Below are positions 6,224 to 11,215 of a DNA stretch of 11,215 nt, one piece after another. Location of the stretch: contig JABUEV010000035.1 in NCBI GenBank assembly GCA_013314865.1, positions 1 to 11,215 on the forward strand, written 5' to 3'. The notes beneath the pieces were generated by a model. The model saw only the letters and a program-made list of their open reading frames with translations, did not search any database and was not told the DNA's origin. Each line of letters begins with the position of its first letter. Position 1 is the first letter of the stretch. The translations under genes were made by a program, and so were the position numbers. This DNA is from Bacteroidales bacterium (GTDB lineage: Bacteria > Bacteroidota > Bacteroidia > Bacteroidales > VadinHA17).

Positions 6224-7234
6224 TTAAGGTTCTGAGATATATTTTTCAAATCCTGGTGTCGTCCAGGTCTGAAAATTACCTTTTTCATCCGAATATATCA
6301 GGAAAGCATCAAATTGAGGATTATCCTGTAAGAAGCTGATTGATTTCTCCTTTCCCATCACCATGCAGGCGGTGGCGATGCCATCAGCAAGCGCACAATT
6401 GTCTGCAAGTATGGTTGCACTTAAAAGGGTACTCATTACCGGATAGCCGGTTTTTGGATCTATGGTATGAGAGTATTTTATTCCGTTTTCGACATAGAAT
6501 TTCCTGTAGTTGCCGGATGTGGCAAGAGCCCTGTCCTTCAGGCTTATAACTGCCTGCAGATCAGTTCCGGGAATAAAATTATTATCTTCAGGCCTGTCGA
6601 TGCCGATTTTCCAGAACGCTCCGCCCTTGTCTCCCCTGACTCTGACCTCTCCGCCAATTTCAACCAGATACTCATTTAAACCCTTTGTGTCGAGATAGTC
6701 ATAAATAACATCTACTGCATAACCCTGTGCAATTGCATTGAAGTCGAGAGTAAGACGGGGATCTGATTTAATGACAGTCTCATCATTAATTCTGATTTTG
6801 TCCAATCCAACCAGTTTAAGAAGGCTGTCAAGAGACCCGGCATTAAAAGTTTTACGGGCATCAGGACCAAAACCCCAGGCTTTTACAAGAGGACCTACAG
6901 TCGGATCAAAAGCTCCTGATGTCATTTTATATATTTCAGCCGATTTCAGAAAGACTTCCCTGAAATAGTTGTCAATTCTGACTTCTTCATTCCTGTTTAC
7001 TTTTGAAATAACTGAAGAATCCTTGTAAAGCGATAAGGACATATCGAAATCCTGAAGGATTTTTTCAATCTCAGCCTTTATTTTCTGAGGGTCGTATTTT
7101 CCGTTATTCCCAAAAGCAATGCTGTAGGTTGTCCCCTGTGTGAAGCCGGTAAACCTGTCATAAGTAATATTCCTGTTGCAGGCCAAAACCACCAGAAGGA
7201 TTAATAATGAAACACCTGCCAGTTTATTTTTCAT
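6224..7234 (-). CDS. apbE: FAD:protein FMN transferase, lipoprotein
   Basis: ApbE moves FMN from FAD onto a threonine of target proteins, on the outer face of the cytoplasmic membrane. The 336-residue length is typical. A lipoprotein signal peptide is visible: Lys residues, a hydrophobic run, then VVLAC with the lipidated C19. Family motifs follow in order: GFTQGTTYSI (30-39), SGAFDPTVGPL (106-116), LDFNAIAQGYAVD (163-175), EIGGEVRVRG (192-201), ATSGNY (238-243), HTIDPKTGYP (256-265) and the Mg-binding LADGIATA (282-289, D284). It is the last gene of the nqrB-F operon, 38 bases after nqrF on the same strand with no terminator seen between. Its likely substrates are T210 of NqrC and the SGAT threonine of NqrB, both encoded in this window. 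There is no Shine-Dalgarno before the ATG. Confidence 0.95.
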   Translation of the reverse strand: MKNKLAGVSLLILLVVLACNRNITYDRFTGFTQGTTYSIAFGNNGKYDPQKIKAEIEKILQDFDMSLSLYKDSSVISKVNRNEEVRIDNYFREVFLKSAEIYKMTSGAFDPTVGPLVKAWGFGPDARKTFNAGSLDSLLKLVGLDKIRINDETVIKSDPRLTLDFNAIAQGYAVDVIYDYLDTKGLNEYLVEIGGEVRVRGDKGGAFWKIGIDRPEDNNFIPGTDLQAVISLKDRALATSGNYRKFYVENGIKYSHTIDPKTGYPVMSTLLSATILADNCALADGIATACMVMGKEKSISFLQDNPQFDAFLIYSDEKGNFQTWTTPGFEKYISEP

Positions 7235-7272
7235 TGACCAGGAAATATAAATGTGTGAGTAGGCGGGCCAAA

Positions 7273-8526
7273 TTACAGGCCAAAATCGTCAAATGAGATA
7301 TTTTCTTCCGGCACACCCAGGTCGTAAAGCATTTTTAAAACTGCATTATTCATCTGAGGAGGTCCGCAGAAGTAGTATTCAATATCTTCAGGTTCTTCAT
7401 GTTTGCTAAGGTAGTTGTCATACAAAACCTTATGTATAAAACCTGTATATCCTTTCCAGTTGTCTTCAGGAAGAGGTTCTGAGAGCGCAAGATTAAACCT
7501 GAAATTGGGAAATTCTTTCTCGATCGCTCTGAATTCATCCTCATAGAATACCTCTCTGAGTGATCTTGCACCATACCAGTACGATACCTTCCTTGTTGTT
7601 TTAAGTGTGCGGAACAAGTGGAAGATATGTGATCTCAGTGGGGCCATTCCTGCTCCGCCTCCTATGTAAACCATTTCATTATTTGTATTTTTAATATGGA
7701 ATTCACCATATGGTCCGGAAATCATGACCTTATCGCCGGGTTTTCTGGAAAAGATAAAGGAAGAGCATATGCCCGGAGGGACCTTCATAAATTCCTTTTT
7801 CGCATTATCCCATGGTGGAGTGGCAATCCTGATATTCAGTTTGATAAGATTTTTCTCAGCCGGGTAGTTAGCCATTGAATAGGCACGGTATGTTTCGGTT
7901 GTATTGGTTATTTTAAGGTCCCACATCCGGTACTTATCCCAGTCAGGCCTGAATTCCTCTTCTATATTAAAGTCCCTGAAAGTAAGGCTGTATTTTGGCA
8001 CATCAATCTGGATGTAACCTCCTGGCTCAAAGTTAAGTTCTTCGCCATCAGGAAGTTTTACCACAAATTCTTTTATAAATGTTGCGACATTTCTATTTGA
8101 CACTACCTCGCATTCCCATTTTTTGATTCCCAGGACTGATTCAGGAAGCTTAATGGTCATATTATCTCTTACTTTTACCTGGCAGGCCAGACGCCAGTGG
8201 TTCAGCTGTTCCTTGCGGGTGAAGAAACCTGTTTCAGTTGGGAGTATTGAACCGCCACCTTCAGTAATCTGGCATTTGCACATTCCGCAGGTTCCGCCTC
8301 CGCCGCAAGCGGAGGGCAGGAAAATGCTTGTGGAAGACAGTGTTGAGAGCAGGCTTGAACCGGGAGATACAGTAATTTCGCGGTCGTTGATCTTTAGCTT
8401 AACATCACCTTTCGGTATCAGCTTATCTCTTGCGACAAGCAGTAATAATACAAGCAGAAGGATAATGAAGATGAAAACTATGATACTGTAAAGAATTGTT
8501 CCGGCCGTTGTAATTGCTAAGATCAT
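7273..8526 (-). CDS. nqrF: Na+-translocating NADH:quinone reductase subunit F
   Basis: NqrF is the electron entry point of Na+-NQR: it oxidises NADH through FAD and a 2Fe-2S cluster at the cytoplasmic side. The 417-residue protein has an N-terminal membrane helix (about 4-31). A plant-type ferredoxin domain follows, with ligands C74, C80, C83 and C115 in [12 protein letters not shown] and RLAC. The FAD-binding motif is [10 protein letters not shown] (213-222), the NADH-binding loop [13 protein letters not shown] (288-300), and the end carries FCGPPQMN with C387 and the closing SFDDFG. An extra cysteine, C85, sits two residues past the third ligand. The presence of an F subunit separates this operon from the related Rnf complex, which has none. 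It follows nqrE by 18 bases. Confidence 0.97.
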   Translation of the reverse strand: MILAITTAGTILYSIIVFIFIILLLVLLLLVARDKLIPKGDVKLKINDREITVSPGSSLLSTLSSTSIFLPSACGGGGTCGMCKCQITEGGGSILPTETGFFTRKEQLNHWRLACQVKVRDNMTIKLPESVLGIKKWECEVVSNRNVATFIKEFVVKLPDGEELNFEPGGYIQIDVPKYSLTFRDFNIEEEFRPDWDKYRMWDLKITNTTETYRAYSMANYPAEKNLIKLNIRIATPPWDNAKKEFMKVPPGICSSFIFSRKPGDKVMISGPYGEFHIKNTNNEMVYIGGGAGMAPLRSHIFHLFRTLKTTRKVSYWYGARSLREVFYEDEFRAIEKEFPNFRFNLALSEPLPEDNWKGYTGFIHKVLYDNYLSKHEEPEDIEYYFCGPPQMNNAVLKMLYDLGVPEENISFDDFGL

Positions 8527-8544
8527 AAAATCAGGAAATTTTAG

Positions 8545-9162
8545 TTAGAGTTTAATGCCCATAAATCCCATGAATGCTATTGCCATTAAGCCTGTCAGTA
8601 TGAAAGTAATTCCCAGTCCCTTAAGCGGGTCAGGGACATTGCTGTACCTCATTTTTTCCCTGATAGCAGCTATTCCGACAATAGCAAGCATCCATCCTAT
8701 TCCTGATCCGAGGCCAAATACAGTGGCCTCTGCCAGGGTTTCGTATTCCCGTTCCTGCATGAACAGTGATCCGCCAAGTATCGCACAGTTGACGGCAATT
8801 AAAGGAAGAAAAATTCCCAGGGAGTTATAAAGGGCAGGGCTGAATTTCTCTATAACCATTTCCACAAGTTGTACTATTGCAGCAATGATTGCGATGAAGA
8901 TCATAAATGTAAGAAAACTAAGGTCCACATCCGCAAAACCTTCACCAAGCCATACAAGGGCCCCTTTCCTGAGAAGGTACTTTTCGATCAGGTAATTTAT
9001 CGGAATGGTGATGAATAACACAAATATTACTGCTATTCCAAGACCAACAGATGTTTTTACGGTTTTTGAAACTGCCAGGTAAGAGCACATCCCCAGGAAG
9101 AATGCAAAAACCATATTATCAACAAAAATCGACTTTATAAATATATTAAGAAGGTTTTCCAT
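8545..9162 (-). CDS. nqrE: Na+-translocating NADH:quinone reductase subunit E
   Basis: This integral membrane subunit of Na+-NQR has 205 residues and about six hydrophobic helices, close to the family's usual ~200. With NqrD it forms an inverted-topology pair holding an iron centre inside the membrane. The expected cysteines are present: C26 in [10 protein letters not shown] and C126 in AVNCAILGG, matching the conserved cysteine pair known in the Vibrio subunit. Other family marks are LIEKYLL and [19 protein letters not shown] near the end. It starts 11 bases after the nqrD stop. The neighbours F and D and the gene order identify it as NqrE rather than its Rnf paralogue RnfA. Confidence 0.96.
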   Translation of the reverse strand: MENLLNIFIKSIFVDNMVFAFFLGMCSYLAVSKTVKTSVGLGIAVIFVLFITIPINYLIEKYLLRKGALVWLGEGFADVDLSFLTFMIFIAIIAAIVQLVEMVIEKFSPALYNSLGIFLPLIAVNCAILGGSLFMQEREYETLAEATVFGLGSGIGWMLAIVGIAAIREKMRYSNVPDPLKGLGITFILTGLMAIAFMGFMGIKL

Positions 9163-9173
9163 AATCTGCTACT

Positions 9174-9818
9174 CTATTTGTGTTCGATCAGACTTTTATC
9201 ACGGCTTCTCTGGAACCATATTATCAATCCCACAACTATCAGGGCCATTGGAGGGAGAATCATCATGCCGTTGTTTTCATAGCCGGCAGAATAGATACCC
9301 AGTTTTTCCAGAACAGGGTAATCAAGTATTGAACCTGAACCCAATAACTCCCTGAAGAAGCTTACCACTACAAGTATCAGTCCATAGCCAGCTCCGTTAC
9401 CTATGCCGTCAAGAAAAGAGGGCCATGGCTTGTTTGCCATCGCAAAAGCTTCGAGTCTTCCCATGATAATGCAGTTGGTTATTATGAGCCCCACAAAAAC
9501 TGACAACTGTTTGCTTACGTCGAATGCAAACGCCTTGAGGAACTGGTCAACAAGTATCACAAGAGTTGCAATGACAACAAGCTGAACTATTATACGGATT
9601 CTCTCAGGTATGTACTTTCGCATTGCAGCTATGACAAGATTTGAAACTGCCACTACTATCGTGACTGATATAGCCATAACCAGTGCCGGTTTCATCTTGA
9701 CAGTAACTGCAAGAGCTGAGCAGATTCCCAGCACCTGGATAGTAATCGGATTTTTCTTGCCTAAAGGAGCAGTAATAAGCTCCAGGTTCTTTGATGAAAA
9801 TAATGGTTCCTTATCCAT
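9174..9818 (-). CDS. nqrD: Na+-translocating NADH:quinone reductase subunit D
   Basis: NqrD is the membrane partner of NqrE. It has 214 residues and about six transmembrane helices. The iron-centre cysteines are C33 in LGICSALAVT and C116 in ITNCIIMGRLEAFAM, the positions conserved in the Vibrio protein. The N-terminal 20 residues are hydrophilic and cytoplasmic in the family. Another recognisable stretch is GAGYGLILVVVSFFRELLGSG, with the conserved Phe-Arg-Glu-Leu-(Leu/Phe)-Gly-Ser. The start codon lies six bases past the nqrC stop with no Shine-Dalgarno, so translation is probably coupled to nqrC. Confidence 0.96.
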   Translation of the reverse strand: MDKEPLFSSKNLELITAPLGKKNPITIQVLGICSALAVTVKMKPALVMAISVTIVVAVSNLVIAAMRKYIPERIRIIVQLVVIATLVILVDQFLKAFAFDVSKQLSVFVGLIITNCIIMGRLEAFAMANKPWPSFLDGIGNGAGYGLILVVVSFFRELLGSGSILDYPVLEKLGIYSAGYENNGMMILPPMALIVVGLIIWFQRSRDKSLIEHK

Positions 9819-9824
9819 GCTGTA

Positions 9825-10538
9825 TTAAGGTTGTTTACTTTTAACAAAATAGACATCGTACTTGCTAAGGCAGTCATAAAGCATCTTTTCAAGGCCTTTG
9901 CTTGTTATAGTACCGCCGGAGATTGCATCCACTCCGTGGGGATTGTCAGGATCAGTTCCGCCTTTCAATACTGCTACAGAAACGAATTTCTCCCCTTCAT
10001 AAAGCTTTTTGCCTGGGAACATTCCTTCAAAGAATGACTTGTTTATTTCAGCACCAAGTCCGGGTGTTTCGCCTTTATGGTCAAAATTCACACCATAAAT
10101 TGTATTAAAGTCCGATTCGAGAGAAACATATCCATAAATAGGACCCCAGAGACCTTTTCCCTCAACAGGTATTATGAAAACTTTCTGTCCGTTGTCGAGT
10201 TCAGCAGTAAAGACAGGAAGATTTTGTTTCTCAACAGGCTTCTTCTGTTCATTTTTTAACACCACACCAAATGCATCGACACCGCTGACTACCTCACCTC
10301 TTGAGTTAAGAACAAAACTCTCTTTTATGTATTTATCATATAATGTTTCCGCATTCTTTTTATCTGCCGCTATATGAATTGATTCAAGCATGCTCCTCTT
10401 TTTTTCAATTTCAAGGTTTTTTTCCTGAATGGGCTGCAAAAGAGTTGCAGCCAGTGAAAGCAGGGTGGCAACAATAATTACCAGTACCGCAGAAAAAATA
10501 AATATATATCTGTTGCTGAAGTCTTTCATGGTATTCAT
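9825..10538 (-). CDS. nqrC: Na+-translocating NADH:quinone reductase subunit C
   Basis: NqrC carries a covalently bound FMN on a large periplasmic domain anchored by one N-terminal helix (about residues 11-34). The 237-residue length is slightly shorter than the Vibrio protein of about 257. The flavinylation motif is near the end: D204-A-I-S-G-G-T210, with T210 the expected acceptor, followed by ITSKG. Upstream are GLWGPIYGYVSLESD (129-143) and the conserved ETPGLGAEI (157-165). The residue before the acceptor Thr is Gly rather than the more usual Ala. The start ATG overlaps the nqrB stop in an ATGA arrangement (four shared bases), so the two are translationally coupled; an ATG three codons in is an alternative start. 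Confidence 0.96.
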   Translation of the reverse strand: MNTMKDFSNRYIFIFSAVLVIIVATLLSLAATLLQPIQEKNLEIEKKRSMLESIHIAADKKNAETLYDKYIKESFVLNSRGEVVSGVDAFGVVLKNEQKKPVEKQNLPVFTAELDNGQKVFIIPVEGKGLWGPIYGYVSLESDFNTIYGVNFDHKGETPGLGAEINKSFFEGMFPGKKLYEGEKFVSVAVLKGGTDPDNPHGVDAISGGTITSKGLEKMLYDCLSKYDVYFVKSKQP

Positions 10539-11215
10539 TTATTAATTGCAACTTTGACCCGTCTTAGCCTTCTTTTTATATTTGCCTGTATCACATAGTG
10601 GTCAATCAGCGGGGCAAACACATTCATAAGGAGTATTGCCAGCATGACACCCTCAGGATAGGCCGGATTGAGCACTCTGAAAAGTATTGAAAAGACACCT
10701 ATGAGAAATCCGTAGATCCATTTCCCTCTTTCTGTCTGTGCAGCTGACACAGGGTCAGTAGCCATATAGACTGCTCCGAATGCAAATCCTCCCATCACAA
10801 AGTGATAGTAAAAAGGAAGCTCCAAATATGGATTCACCGCAAAGGCATTCAGCAGTAACGCCATCACAAGAGCACCCGAGAAAGCACTTAATATAATCTT
10901 CCAGCTTCCGACTCCTGTGATTATAAGTATAAGAGCTCCCAAAAGGATTGCTACTGTCGAGGTTTCTCCGATTGAACCCGGTATTGTCCCGATGAACATT
11001 TCCATGAATGAAGGAAGCTTGTCAGTTTCATAGGCTGCTGACAAGGCAAGAGGAGTCGCACCTGAGAATCCGTCAATGACACTTCCCCACTTTGTCAGCC
11101 CTGCAATCCAGACTTTATCACCTGTCATCCACCCCGGATAACTGAAAAACAAAAAAGCTCTTGCAAGCAGTGCAGGATTAAGGATGTTCATCCCGGTTCC
11201 GCCGAAAACCTCTTT
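10535..11215 (-). CDS. nqrB: Na+-translocating NADH:quinone reductase subunit B, 5' end missing
   Basis: NqrB is the largest membrane subunit; it holds a covalent FMN and in studied complexes riboflavin and part of the sodium path. Only the C-terminal 226 residues lie in the window; the frame stays open to the right edge, and the codons just before the first visible methionine read KEVFGGTG, joining MNILNPALLARAF, a stretch typical of NqrB. The FMN acceptor is the Thr of VIDGFSGATPL (Thr codon at 11054-11056), with the full Asp-x-x-Ser-Gly-Ala-Thr motif. Several membrane helices follow, then the conserved MATDPVSAAQT and a basic C-terminal tail. nqrA and the 5' part of nqrB should lie just beyond the right edge. 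Confidence 0.96.
   Translation of the reverse strand, partial: KEVFGGTGMNILNPALLARAFLFFSYPGWMTGDKVWIAGLTKWGSVIDGFSGATPLALSAAYETDKLPSFMEMFIGTIPGSIGETSTVAILLGALILIITGVGSWKIILSAFSGALVMALLLNAFAVNPYLELPFYYHFVMGGFAFGAVYMATDPVSAAQTERGKWIYGFLIGVFSILFRVLNPAYPEGVMLAILLMNVFAPLIDHYVIQANIKRRLRRVKVAINK

Noticed and set aside
5913..6288. Minus-strand frames of 94 and 76 codons opposite the small cysteine-rich gene.
   Set aside because: Their composition lacks any family resemblance, one overlaps the end of apbE in another frame, and the plus-strand frame has a coherent membrane helix and cysteine tail.
8123..8491. A 122-codon plus-strand frame opposite nqrF.
   Set aside because: It lies wholly within the well-supported nqrF coding region and its sequence is the antisense reflection of the ferredoxin domain.
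7273..11215. Assignment of the operon to the Rnf complex.
   Set aside because: Rnf subunits A, D, E and G are related to NqrE, B, D and C, but NqrF (ferredoxin plus FAD/NADH reductase) is specific to Na+-NQR, and the B-C-D-E-F order fits nqr.

Overview
The window looks like a chromosomal segment of a Bacteroidota species, probably an anaerobic or facultative member of the Bacteroidales/Marinilabiliales side. This is inferred from the protein sequences, the moderately AT-rich base use, the near absence of Shine-Dalgarno sequences, one candidate TAnnTTTG promoter, a single-chain E1 alpha-beta 2-oxoacid dehydrogenase, and an nqr operon followed by apbE. I see no tRNA, rRNA, CRISPR array, insertion sequence or phage gene. 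No gene-free stretch reaches 300 bases.

Left part (1-3431). The 3' part of holA (DNA polymerase III delta subunit, plus strand) runs in from the left edge. It converges on yqgE (YqgE/AlgH family, minus strand). A divergent intergenic region with a near-perfect 26-bp palindrome separates yqgE from a plus-strand 586-residue protein. The C-terminal half of that protein carries the catalytic residues of ATP-type PEP carboxykinase on an HPr-kinase-like P-loop, behind an N-terminal half I do not recognise.

Middle (3428-5985). A minus-strand 803-residue fused E1 alpha/beta 2-oxoacid dehydrogenase, probably for branched-chain substrates, shares its last four bases with the convergent PEPCK-like gene. 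A cysteine-bearing linker of about 110 residues joins its two halves. Upstream lies a 146-bp divergent intergenic region with competing inverted repeats and an 8-codon mini-ORF behind a strong GGAGG.

Right part (5986-11215). A minus-strand operon runs nqrB (5' part missing) - nqrC - nqrD - nqrE - nqrF - apbE. It encodes the sodium-pumping NADH:quinone oxidoreductase and the flavin transferase that attaches FMN to NqrB and NqrC. Both FMN-acceptor threonine motifs are visible, as are the NqrD/NqrE membrane cysteines and the NqrF 2Fe-2S, FAD and NADH motifs. Facing apbE on the other strand is a 73-residue protein with one membrane helix and five C-terminal cysteines. Its position and design resemble NqrM, the maturation factor found beside apbE in Vibrio. 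I consider this small gene, the PEPCK-like protein and the cysteine-bearing E1 linker the most interesting items.
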